This document shows, piece by piece, positions 1 through 8,393 of a stretch of DNA of 36,359 nt (positions within the stretch are counted from its first letter, which is position 1; each line of letters starts with the position of its first letter). The notes under the pieces were generated by a model. That model ran no database searches and was not told where the DNA came from. It was given only the letters and a program-made list of their open reading frames with translations. Position numbers and translations under genes: made by a program. This stretch comes from Bacteroidia bacterium (GTDB lineage: Bacteria > Bacteroidota > Bacteroidia > Bacteroidales > VadinHA17): NCBI GenBank assembly GCA_026391555.1, contig JAPLEB010000158.1, forward strand, positions 1-36,359, read 5' to 3'.

Positions 1-414
1 GTATGTCAACTTATGGCCTTGGGGTTGCTCACACAAAAGGAGCCTGATTTTCAAATCCCGGGGAACAGAAGTAGCAACAATTACAATATCGTGAGCCGGA
101 ACAAATCCTGAAGTTGAAGTAGTATAGGCATAAGAACCGGCGACCGCGGCTTCAGCGCTGAACCGCAATTTGCCGTCAGAGCTGATGTCGACATTACCCA
201 AAGCACCCGCGTTGTAGGCTCCCCACTTCAATCCTGACCGTGTCGTCTGAACGGCTTCGTTTGAACTCCCGCTAATGTCAAGAGTCACAGTTTTGGTTAT
301 TTCGAAACTTTCTGCAATAGCAAGTAAAGAATGTGATCCATTCAAATTGCTTTGAGCCTGAGCAAAAAAAGTAAACAAAAAAGCTGAAAATAATAATAAT
401 AATTTTATCCTCAT
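1..414 (-). CDS. Secreted protein of unknown function, 3' end cut by window edge
   Basis: An open frame of 138 codons starts at ATG 414 and runs off the left edge without a stop. The N-terminus (MRIKLLLLFSAFLFTFFAQA) is a clear Sec signal peptide with likely cleavage after AQA. The following part is rich in Ser, Thr, Ala and Gly with short beta-type stretches (for example VTLDISGSS, GNVDISSDGKLRFSAEA), which suggests a beta-rich extracellular or periplasmic domain. I do not recognise the family, and the catalytic part, if any, lies outside the window. The gene is divergent from the AraC-type regulator at 782. Its upstream region (491-700) is nearly identical to the region upstream of the sulfatase at 18761, so the two genes are probably co-regulated. 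By that association it could be an enzyme on the same substrate, but this is inference. Confidence 0.6.
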   Translation of the reverse strand, partial: MRIKLLLLFSAFLFTFFAQAQSNLNGSHSLLAIAESFEITKTVTLDISGSSNEAVQTTRSGLKWGAYNAGALGNVDISSDGKLRFSAEAAVAGSYAYTTSTSGFVPAHDIVIVATSVPRDLKIRLLLCEQPQGHKLTY

Positions 415-505
415 TTGAGTCTTAATTAACCTTTATAAATGAAACAACACTTACAGACAATATCTTCAAAATGCTATTTCTGTTGTTCATATTTTATATT
501 TAATT

Positions 506-513
506 CAAAAATA
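506..513 (-). promoter_or_regulatory. Candidate -7 element for the minus-strand gene at 414
   Basis: On the minus strand these bases read TATTTTTG, which fits the Bacteroidota -7 consensus TAnnTTTG. I see no good -33 TTTG at the usual distance, which would suit an activator-dependent promoter. In the second copy (18805-18812) the sequence is TATTATTG, one mismatch from consensus. Confidence 0.3.
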
Positions 514-595
514 ATCACATGTCCTGATTCACTTATTTCAGATACAAATAATTACCTTTGATTTATCTACAAAAACATTTAGCAAGTTAGTGTAG

Positions 596-638
596 AATTG
601 TATACGAAAAAATGTACAATTGTATCAATTTTGTGTAC
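596..638. promoter_or_regulatory. Tandem direct-repeat operator (two units of 22 and 21 nt), copy A
   Basis: Two head-to-tail units sit next to each other. Each begins with AATTGTAT and ends with TGTAC: unit 1 is 596-617, unit 2 is 618-638. The spacing equals about two helical turns, so both units face the same side of the DNA, as is usual for AraC-family activators binding direct half-sites. The same 43 nt occur unchanged at 18896-18938. The adjacent AraC-type gene (782) is the obvious candidate binder. That assignment is inference. Confidence 0.6.
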
Positions 639-781
639 TATTTAAATATTTGTTATTTGGTTCCGGTCTAATAAAATGTCTTTTTTACTAATTATCAATC
701 AGTTAAGTTATATTCAATGTATAATTAAAATCGATAAAATATTTATTTTGATTTTTATAAAATAAATTAATCCTCATTCTT

Positions 782-1702
782 TTGAAATATATAGACCCTC
801 CCATATCAGGCGACCCGTCAATAATTGCTCAAAACATTGAACGATTAAATGTAAACATACATTGCTGCAGATATTGGTGGCTCAATCGTTGGAAGCATAA
901 GAATTTGTCGTTCCCTTTCTGGAGGTTATATTGGAATGCAAATGAAGGAGCATATATTTTTTTAAAAGATAAAATTTATCTTACTCCTGATAAGATAATA
1001 ATCATCCCCCCATTTACACCCTTTTCAACTGATCTTAATATGACACCGGAAAATGAGGACTATGGGCTTGAGGGTGGATGGATAAAAAGCAAGGAAATTA
1101 GAGACAAATCAATTAGCGATGGGAATGTCCTGCATTTTTATTTGCATTTTAATTTGGGATACCCTTTTGACAATGCCAGAAAATCGATTTATACAATAAG
1201 CCCCAGTTCAGAGGACATTGCTACAATTGAACAAATCATTCAGACATTAATAAGAGGCACAAGCAGGTTCACTTTAACTGAATCCTTTATCATAAATAAG
1301 CTTATATATTCCACCTTGGCTAAATTGCCCGGTGATATTTGGGAAGAGGAGGCTATTGATTCAAGAATATTTGAAGTTATCAAATATATGAACAGGAATC
1401 TGGGCAGTACCGTTATGAATCAGAAACTCGCCAGCCTGATTGGAATGGCCGCCAATTCTTTTGCAAGGTTTTTCAGACTACAAACCGGTTATGCGCCGAA
1501 CAGGTATCTCACAAAAATTCGCGTCGAAAATGCTTGTCATCTTCTACTTCATACAAATCTCAGTCTAAAACAGATTGCTGAAGACTGCGGTTTTTTTGAT
1601 CGTTATTATTTTACCAGGGTTTTCAATAAATCGATGAATATATCACCTGCGAAATACAGGAAAGAATATTCTCTCAAAAAAGCTCCTTATGTTATAAAAT
1701 AA
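782..1702 (+). CDS. AraC-family transcriptional regulator
   Basis: A 306-residue protein. Residues about 25-130 form an N-terminal sensor-like region with aromatic and beta-strand pattern (FWRLYWNANEGAYI, IIIIPPFTPFST), resembling the cupin-type sensor part of AraC proteins. Residues about 195-297 are a double helix-turn-helix AraC domain: LASLIGMAANSFARFFRLQTG is the first HTH and LKQIAEDCGFFDRYYFTRVF with SPAKYRKEY the second, which is the classic family signature. No in-frame ATG occurs near the start; the frame opens at about 761 and TTG at 782 is the best start available. It lies divergent from the truncated secreted gene with the tandem operator between them, and converges with the SusD gene ending at 1738. 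It probably activates the truncated gene and the sulfatase at 18761 in response to a sugar-like ligand; the ligand is unknown. Confidence 0.9.
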   Translation: MKYIDPPISGDPSIIAQNIERLNVNIHCCRYWWLNRWKHKNLSFPFWRLYWNANEGAYIFLKDKIYLTPDKIIIIPPFTPFSTDLNMTPENEDYGLEGGWIKSKEIRDKSISDGNVLHFYLHFNLGYPFDNARKSIYTISPSSEDIATIEQIIQTLIRGTSRFTLTESFIINKLIYSTLAKLPGDIWEEEAIDSRIFEVIKYMNRNLGSTVMNQKLASLIGMAANSFARFFRLQTGYAPNRYLTKIRVENACHLLLHTNLSLKQIAEDCGFFDRYYFTRVFNKSMNISPAKYRKEYSLKKAPYVIK

Positions 1703-1737
1703 CTTCCATCAGGCATTTACCATAAAAAACTCAAATG

Positions 1738-3645
1738 TTACTCTTCAGATTTTTTTAAATAAAAAGGAATATACCAGTTACTTTCGTCCAACAGTTTTTG
1801 TCTGATCGCTTCTCTCTGGCTCACATCATTAAATTTAGCAGCCACCTTATCTGCCAGAAATGAATTATTCTCCCTTCGTTTTGCAATTCTCATTAAATCA
1901 TAGAAACGTTCACCTTCAAATGCCAATTCCCTGGCTCTTTCATCAAGTATCATATTTTCAAGAAATGTTTTTTTAGCATCGAGATTTCCGGCGTAATTAT
2001 AATAACCAATTACCTTATTGGTGTATGGATCATGTTTATAAATAACATCGTTTTCAATGGTTACTCTTTCATAACCGTCAGCAAAATTCACTCTTCCTCT
2101 TACTCCAAGTTGATTCTTATTATTCTGGTAAGAACCTTCATTCAGAAACTTTTGAGCCAGGAGAGCATCTGTCCTTAATATCCCGCCACTAATAAATACC
2201 CTTTGAGTATGTATTTCAGCTTCATAGAGATGAACCGATGCGGCCCTGTAAATAATAAAATTAGCATCATGATCATAGCTATTCTTATTCAGAGAATATT
2301 TATAAACAACTGTATCAAAATTCTCCATTTTTTTTTGAACTTCTAAATAGTTTCCGGTTCTTTTAAAATCTAACATTAAATGCACGTCAATATCACTGAG
2401 AAGAACGCCATAATTTGAATAGACATACGATACATTATAACCGCGATAAAAATCTCCTGGTGTTCCCTGATTTAAAGGATTAAGATATGTTAATGCAGGA
2501 TTAGTATTATTAATTATGATTTTAGTCCCATCCCAGATAGTTTCCCAATTTTCAACTGCAAATTTTGTTGGTTTGATCTGATAACTATTTGGGACCTTAT
2601 CAGAAAACAAGTATTGTAAATTATTTTGTTGTCGGTTTGATTTATCAAATTTCAATACCAAAATATGTTCATCAGGATCAATACCGGAAATAATATTTTT
2701 CCAATTATCAGATGAGAACTTACTATCCAGGCCAAATTTAATATTGCCAGTCCCCTCATAATTGTATACAATTGGATCGAAATACTGCAGAGCTCTGGAA
2801 TAATCTCCTTTGTATAAATACATCTGGCCCATTAATACATCCATAGCATATTGATTCCATACTGTTACATCCCAGGTTACATCGCCATTATTAATTCTTT
2901 GATTCACACCTACTGCTTTAACTTTAGATGCCAATTCATTTGTAAGTGTGTCAATAATTGATATTAAATCAATAAAGGCATTAGGAATTACCAGAGGTTC
3001 TGTTCTGGTGATAGTGTCGTTATGATATCCGTCTGCTCCGTAAATTATATCTATTGAGTCGGTGATTGATTTTGGTGAATTTACATAATCTACAATTTCA
3101 TTAATACTTGTTAATGAGTATGGAATATAGGGGATTTTTCCATAAATTCTTGCCGCGTTGAAAAAGGCCCATGCCCTCATACATAATGCTTCGCCATAAT
3201 ATTTGTCATAATTTGTGACAGGAGCATTCTTATCCATCACTTCCGGGTGGTAATATTCAATTTTTCTGATAAAGTTATTACATGCTGCAATAAGAGTATA
3301 TAAATTCAGGGGGGAAGCATATTTATTATTTTCAGAAACGCTAAAGTTATTAATTTCAATTAATTCTCTGTCAGCATTTTGTGTTATTTTACATAAATCA
3401 CTTCTCAGGTCACCGAGGACAACAAGCTGTTCAACTAAATTTTGTTGAAGCGAGTATAGTCCAAGATCGGCAGATCTGTATTCGCTTTCATCTTTAAAAT
3501 AATTTTCATCTTTAATATAAAGGCCCAAATCTGGTTCATATAACTTTTGGCATGATAATACAGCCAACACTTCAAAAAACATAGCAATTACAAGCCCTTT
3601 TCTGATAATGCGCATATTCTCAAAGAATTTTCGAATTTTTTGCAT
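1738..3645 (-). CDS. SusD-like outer-membrane nutrient-binding lipoprotein
   Basis: A 635-residue lipoprotein. The signal peptide ends in a lipobox (EVLAVLSC, lipidated Cys32); an alternative start is Met11. SusD-family hallmarks are visible: the helical segment YYGEALCMRAWAFFNAARIYGK with TPR-like character near residues 148-170, and the C-terminal signature ILDERARELAFEGERFYDL followed by Arg-rich residues. SusD proteins form the lid of a SusC transporter on the cell surface and bind the glycan or peptide to be imported. At 635 residues it is longer than most SusDs (about 480-560), with an enlarged middle region about 200-420. It is the last gene of the seven-gene operon and pairs with the SusC directly upstream (3680-6832, gap 34 nt). 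The substrate cannot be read from the sequence. Confidence 0.92.
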   Translation of the reverse strand: MQKIRKFFENMRIIRKGLVIAMFFEVLAVLSCQKLYEPDLGLYIKDENYFKDESEYRSADLGLYSLQQNLVEQLVVLGDLRSDLCKITQNADRELIEINNFSVSENNKYASPLNLYTLIAACNNFIRKIEYYHPEVMDKNAPVTNYDKYYGEALCMRAWAFFNAARIYGKIPYIPYSLTSINEIVDYVNSPKSITDSIDIIYGADGYHNDTITRTEPLVIPNAFIDLISIIDTLTNELASKVKAVGVNQRINNGDVTWDVTVWNQYAMDVLMGQMYLYKGDYSRALQYFDPIVYNYEGTGNIKFGLDSKFSSDNWKNIISGIDPDEHILVLKFDKSNRQQNNLQYLFSDKVPNSYQIKPTKFAVENWETIWDGTKIIINNTNPALTYLNPLNQGTPGDFYRGYNVSYVYSNYGVLLSDIDVHLMLDFKRTGNYLEVQKKMENFDTVVYKYSLNKNSYDHDANFIIYRAASVHLYEAEIHTQRVFISGGILRTDALLAQKFLNEGSYQNNKNQLGVRGRVNFADGYERVTIENDVIYKHDPYTNKVIGYYNYAGNLDAKKTFLENMILDERARELAFEGERFYDLMRIAKRRENNSFLADKVAAKFNDVSQREAIRQKLLDESNWYIPFYLKKSEE

Positions 3646-3679
3646 TTTAATGTTTTTCTAAATATTTTAAAACTGCTAA

Positions 3680-6600
3680 TTATAATCCAAATTTTATTCC
3701 CAGCATTATGCTGGAATAAAACGGCATTAATCCGTAATCGATTCCCTGATCACGCGAGCTAAATGAAAAAGTAAACTCAGGATCATAACCCAGATAATTT
3801 GTCATAGTAAACAAGTTTGCAGCCGTCACATACGCGTGTATATTCCTGAAGATAAGTACCTTATCTGAAATCGTATATGAAAGAGACAATTGCTTAAGGC
3901 GCAAATAAGATGCATCTTCGACCCATCGGGATGAAAAGGCATTATTCCCAATCGGATCACCCCACAATGCCCTGGGTACATCAGTTTGCTGACCTTCATA
4001 CTCCCAACGATTCAAAGTCGACACACTTTGATTGGAAAGGTCAGTCATTTTTTCATCCTGATATCTTACATAATTAAAAGCCATATTTCCGTGGGCAAAT
4101 TGCCAAAAGAAATGTAATCCCCATCTTTTAAATGCAAAGCTGGTAGTTAATCCACCGAAATAATCAGGGTTAGAAGATCCCAGAATAACTTTATCATATT
4201 GGTTTATCACACCATCCGGAGCATTTTCCGGACCTGAAATATCTTTAAATTTTGCATCACCAACTCCATAAGACATTCCTCTATCATTGACCAGATCAGC
4301 CTGACTGGCCTCACCGGTTGTAGAAAATACACCCTCATAGGAATACCCATAAAAACTATTAGCCGGATTACCTACAGAATTTATAATCTGACATCCGTCC
4401 AGGTCTGAAACTATTTGTCCCCCTTGAAGGGAAGTAATTTTATTTCTATTGGAAGAAATGTTCATATCAATATCAAATTTAAAATTACTCGCATCCACAA
4501 TCCTGGTAAAAAGAGATAATTCTTCACCTCTGTTATTTAAAGATCCATTATTTATTGGATAATAGCTATATCCTATATACGGATCCATTTTTTCGTAAAT
4601 CAGAAGATCCCGGGAGTAATAATCATAATAATCGAATGAAAATCTGACCCGGTCCGCGAAAAGGCTAAGATCGGTGCCGATATTAAATTGCTTATTTTTC
4701 TCGGCGGTCAATGATTTATTCGCAAAAGCTGAAGGAATTACGCCGGAAGTCTCTCTGTACAATGATAGTTCATAATAATTGTATATGTTTCCTATACCAA
4801 TATCATCATTCCCGGATATTCCATAAGAAAACCTTAGTTTAAAGTCTTCTATTGCAGAAACATTTTTTAAGAAATTTTCATTAGATAATCTCCAGGCGCC
4901 ACCTGCTGCATAAAACATAATAAATGGAACTTCACCTATTTTAAAGACATCGGCTGCTGATTTCCCGATATTTGACGACAAGTCAGATGATATGTTGAGT
5001 TCCAGAAGATATTTATCCCTGTAACAATAATCAATTTTTCCGTATGTTGAAAGCCAGTTCCAGTTTGAAACCCTGCCTCCGGCATCTCTCAAATTGGAAA
5101 CGCCAGACTGCAGATTTGTATATTGATCATTAATATTTGCATTATTTGAGATAGCCCAATCCTCTTGCAGTTTGTTAATTTGCCATTTACTGCCAATCAT
5201 AACCGAAAGAGAATGCACTTTATTAAATATGTCTGAATATGAGAGATAATTGTTATTAAATAAAGAAAGAAATCCATTAATAAGAGATTTGGAAGCATTG
5301 TATACTTCCCCGGAGTAATACAAATCCATCCCCAAATTCGGTAGAAATGCTGATTCCCGGTTAGAGGCAATATTCAACCCAAGAATTGAATTCCATTTTA
5401 TTTTTTTTGAGATATCTCCTTCAATTCTTACAGAGGTCAGGAATCTGTTCCCTGAATTATTGGCTTTATAATTGTTGATTACTGCAGTGGGATTACTTAC
5501 TCCCAATTCGTCAGGATCATCAATAATTGGAAGTTGGTTATTATTTAAATCATATTTATAAGGGGATAGCATGGGAGTTTTAAACAAAGCGGTCAGAATT
5601 GGGCTGGCTTGTGGTAATAGGGCCGATTCCTTAAAATTAGCATCAGTATTTGCAAGGTTTGCACTAATATACATTCTTAACCGCTCGAAAATATTAAAAG
5701 TACCCACAAATCTGGTTGTAAAGCGATTAAAATTGGTATTTTTATAAATCCCTTCATGTCCCAGGTAACCGACTGAAAGGCCATATCTTCCAATAGCATC
5801 CCCTCCTTTCACACTTAAATATGCATCATTCATAACAGAATTTGTAAATACTTCTTTTTGCCAGTTATAATTATGAGAGTAACGGATATATTCCTTATCT
5901 GCAGGCGTATAGAATAAACCCGGGTATAAATCAGGAAGGTTTTCTTCCAATAAATTTGAGGTTAGTAAAATTTCATTAGCCAGGGTTTTATATTCTTCAC
6001 TATTTAGTTGCGGAATTTCTTTTCCTTTAAAATTTATTCCAGTTTTAAAAGAAAAATCAATAGTTGTCTGTGTCTCACGTGGATTAAGTGTTTCAATAAG
6101 AACAACCCCGTTTGCTCCTTTTACCCCATAAAGAGAAGTGCCTAATCCATCCTTAAGAATGGTCACATTTTTAATATCTATGGGTTCAATAAAATTTATG
6201 GGATTGAATGAATTTCCCTGTATCAGGGAATTATAAGTACCTCCAAATTCAAGAGGCATTCCATCAACAATGTATAAAGGCTGGTTATTAGCATTTAGTG
6301 AGTTTATCCCCCTGATGAAAACAGAACCTCCTGATCCGGGTTGACCGGAATGACCAACCATGTTCACACCGGCAATTGTTCCCTGGAAATACTGATTCAT
6401 TGCAGAGTAGGAAGAAAAATTCAAATTTTGTGAATTCAATGTGGATATGGAAGAAATCATATTACGTCTGGTTTTGTATCCATCGGTATATAAAAGTTCA
6501 TCATAATCAGAATTTATCTCTGTTTTATTGAGATAAACTATTAAATTTTGCCTGTCGCTAAGAAATATTCGTTTTCCTTTATAATCGCCAAGCGGATTAA

Positions 6601-6832
6601 TAATCAACCAGGAGTCACCCGATTCGACATCCATTTCAAATGATCCATCATCATTCGTTACTACAGGGCTTAGAGAACTTCCTTCAATACTAATTGAAAC
6701 TCCCTGAAGAGGTTTGTTCTGAACTCCCAGAATTTTACCCATTATCTTATAATTCTGACCAAAACAAAAAAAAGGATAATAAAGAATAAATATTAATAAG
6801 CTAATCTTTAAATATTTTTTACTTTTTCTCAT
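3680..6832 (-). CDS. SusC-like TonB-dependent outer-membrane transporter, atypical TonB box
   Basis: A 1050-residue protein with a signal peptide (residues 1-25), an N-terminal carboxypeptidase-regulatory-like domain (about 28-103: IMGKILGVQNKPLQGVSISI), a plug domain (about 125-245: SVFIRGINSLNANNQPLYIVDGMPLEF, LKDGLGTSLYGVKGANGVVLI) and a beta-barrel to the end, closing with an aromatic-Gly type terminus (LGIKFGL). SusC proteins import ligands captured by SusD using TonB energy. The place where SusC proteins normally carry the TonB box (EVVVVGYGT-like) reads DELLYTDGYKTRR (111-123), which keeps the frame of the motif but loses the Val run. It lies between FAS1 lipoprotein 6858-8372 and SusD 1738-3645 with short gaps. 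Confidence 0.92.
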   Translation of the reverse strand: MRKSKKYLKISLLIFILYYPFFCFGQNYKIMGKILGVQNKPLQGVSISIEGSSLSPVVTNDDGSFEMDVESGDSWLIINPLGDYKGKRIFLSDRQNLIVYLNKTEINSDYDELLYTDGYKTRRNMISSISTLNSQNLNFSSYSAMNQYFQGTIAGVNMVGHSGQPGSGGSVFIRGINSLNANNQPLYIVDGMPLEFGGTYNSLIQGNSFNPINFIEPIDIKNVTILKDGLGTSLYGVKGANGVVLIETLNPRETQTTIDFSFKTGINFKGKEIPQLNSEEYKTLANEILLTSNLLEENLPDLYPGLFYTPADKEYIRYSHNYNWQKEVFTNSVMNDAYLSVKGGDAIGRYGLSVGYLGHEGIYKNTNFNRFTTRFVGTFNIFERLRMYISANLANTDANFKESALLPQASPILTALFKTPMLSPYKYDLNNNQLPIIDDPDELGVSNPTAVINNYKANNSGNRFLTSVRIEGDISKKIKWNSILGLNIASNRESAFLPNLGMDLYYSGEVYNASKSLINGFLSLFNNNYLSYSDIFNKVHSLSVMIGSKWQINKLQEDWAISNNANINDQYTNLQSGVSNLRDAGGRVSNWNWLSTYGKIDYCYRDKYLLELNISSDLSSNIGKSAADVFKIGEVPFIMFYAAGGAWRLSNENFLKNVSAIEDFKLRFSYGISGNDDIGIGNIYNYYELSLYRETSGVIPSAFANKSLTAEKNKQFNIGTDLSLFADRVRFSFDYYDYYSRDLLIYEKMDPYIGYSYYPINNGSLNNRGEELSLFTRIVDASNFKFDIDMNISSNRNKITSLQGGQIVSDLDGCQIINSVGNPANSFYGYSYEGVFSTTGEASQADLVNDRGMSYGVGDAKFKDISGPENAPDGVINQYDKVILGSSNPDYFGGLTTSFAFKRWGLHFFWQFAHGNMAFNYVRYQDEKMTDLSNQSVSTLNRWEYEGQQTDVPRALWGDPIGNNAFSSRWVEDASYLRLKQLSLSYTISDKVLIFRNIHAYVTAANLFTMTNYLGYDPEFTFSFSSRDQGIDYGLMPFYSSIMLGIKFGL

Positions 6833-6857
6833 AAATTAAAAGTTGTTATCCAATGAT

Positions 6858-8372
6858 TTAACCAGGGATTAAAGAGATATAATCAATTGTAAGACCGTTA
6901 GTAGTTGAGCCACCGGCTCCTATATACTTTATGGTAACTTTCACATCTCCAAAATCGGTGATATTATTTACCCAGAAATCGAATTTATTATATCCACTCA
7001 CAGGAATAAATAACTCTCCGGTTACGCTTACGACAGTTTTTCTTAAATCATACAAATCAATTTTCCCGATGAACACATCATTAACATATATCTCGTAAAG
7101 ACCTGAAGGCCTTGAATTTGCTCTCCAAAGAAATCGATATCTCTGAGGAAACAAATTTTTAAAGTAATATTCCATCGTGAAACTACCTTTATAATTGATG
7201 CCAAAACTCAGGTTAATAATTGAATCATTATCTGCACCGACAACTTTTTGTTTCACCGGGGTAATATTTGATCCGGTAATCTTTACCCAGTCATTCCAGT
7301 TAAAAACTCCAGCCCCTACCGAGCGAACCATATTCTCTCCCTGAATTTTACTTTTACCTATGAATAAAGAATCGGGGACACTAAAATTCAGGTATTTGAA
7401 CACCACTCCGTTACTGCAAATAAAACGTGAATTGGGATCTATGTTACTACAGTTGGTATAGACGGTATCACCGATTATATTTTTTAATTTTCCGGCGCAA
7501 AAATTTTCATGCTGGAATGAACCTTCGAACAGCCCGTTTTTTACCACTACCGGTAATAGAACTTTAAATTGCCAGCTTGATGGAATATCAGCATAAGAAT
7601 GAAAATTTCCACCTAATTTGGAAGCCATTTCATCAAGTGCATTATTATATTGTTCTTTATCGAAAAGAAGAAAAGTAGCAGTTTTTTGTCTGAATTCCTC
7701 AGGAACAGGAAAATATACGGTGTTAAACAGATTTATATATGCAAAAACCGAATCATAGATTGTATTACCAGAATTATCATACCCAAGAGGGGTACTTAAA
7801 TTAAGGTCAAGATAAACAGAATCAAATTGATCAATATAATCCTTCAGGATTCTGCTATTATGTGAAATATATTCATATAGCGTTGGTTTTGGGTAAAGGA
7901 GATCATGAACTACGTAATACCTTCCATTTAAACACAATGGACTTGAATAATAGATCTTAACTCCATCGACATAATATTCTCCATTTTTATTTTCGATCAG
8001 TGCAAATTTGCCTGTAGAAGTTTCCAACTCTTTTGAAAGTTCAACGTTGCGCGTATTAAATACAGTTTCGGAAATATGATAACTCAGGATTAAACTAAGA
8101 TCGGAAGTATCGGCATTAAAATTATCAAACGCGGCATTATCCGGCACAAAGGCAGTAATGGATCTGCCTGATTTGAATAATGAATCCAAGCTGTTCGCCT
8201 GCAAATAACCGGTAAATTTCGAATAATCAGGATTATTCATTAGTATCTCCCATACTGTTTGGTTTACAGTAGCTTCGTTAATAGTATTATAATGTTCGTC
8301 CCAATTTTTTTTACAGGACGTCAGACTCAATATCATTAAAAAAAATAATATTCCAACATAATTTATCCGCAT
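6858..8372 (-). CDS. FAS1 (fasciclin) domain lipoprotein with C-terminal beta-sandwich-like module
   Basis: A 504-residue lipoprotein: LSLTSC lipobox with Cys20. The first FAS1 domain covers about 36-160, seen from the H1 motif RSITAFVPDNAAFDNF (70-85) and the H2-like YHIS (98-101). A second, diverged FAS1 domain covers about 165-335. The last 150 residues or so (about 345-504) have beta-strand and aromatic pattern (FTMEYYFKNLFPQRYRFLWR, KFDFWVNNITDFGDV, IDYISLIPG) resembling a carbohydrate-binding-module sandwich. A module with the same ending pattern occurs in the neighbour at 8394-9968. FAS1 domains mediate adhesion and extracellular binding. With SusC/D neighbours this is likely a surface-exposed binding partner of the import complex. 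The ligand is unknown. Gaps to the neighbours are 21 and 25 nt, so it is co-transcribed. Confidence 0.85.
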   Translation of the reverse strand: MRINYVGILFFLMILSLTSCKKNWDEHYNTINEATVNQTVWEILMNNPDYSKFTGYLQANSLDSLFKSGRSITAFVPDNAAFDNFNADTSDLSLILSYHISETVFNTRNVELSKELETSTGKFALIENKNGEYYVDGVKIYYSSPLCLNGRYYVVHDLLYPKPTLYEYISHNSRILKDYIDQFDSVYLDLNLSTPLGYDNSGNTIYDSVFAYINLFNTVYFPVPEEFRQKTATFLLFDKEQYNNALDEMASKLGGNFHSYADIPSSWQFKVLLPVVVKNGLFEGSFQHENFCAGKLKNIIGDTVYTNCSNIDPNSRFICSNGVVFKYLNFSVPDSLFIGKSKIQGENMVRSVGAGVFNWNDWVKITGSNITPVKQKVVGADNDSIINLSFGINYKGSFTMEYYFKNLFPQRYRFLWRANSRPSGLYEIYVNDVFIGKIDLYDLRKTVVSVTGELFIPVSGYNKFDFWVNNITDFGDVKVTIKYIGAGGSTTNGLTIDYISLIPG

Positions 8373-8393
8373 GAGATTAAATTTTAAAAATTA

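Larger units (their letters stand above)
491..700. repeat. Duplicated regulatory block, copy A
   Basis: These 210 nt match 18790-19000 with roughly ten substitutions and one single-base indel by eye, about 95% identity. The stretch 594-659 is identical in both copies. In both places the block lies directly upstream of a minus-strand gene (truncated secreted protein at 414; sulfatase at 18761). Outside the block the two flanks are unrelated. The block does not read as coding sequence and has no transposon-like ends, so a duplicated or conserved promoter/operator region is the simplest reading. Confidence 0.85.
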
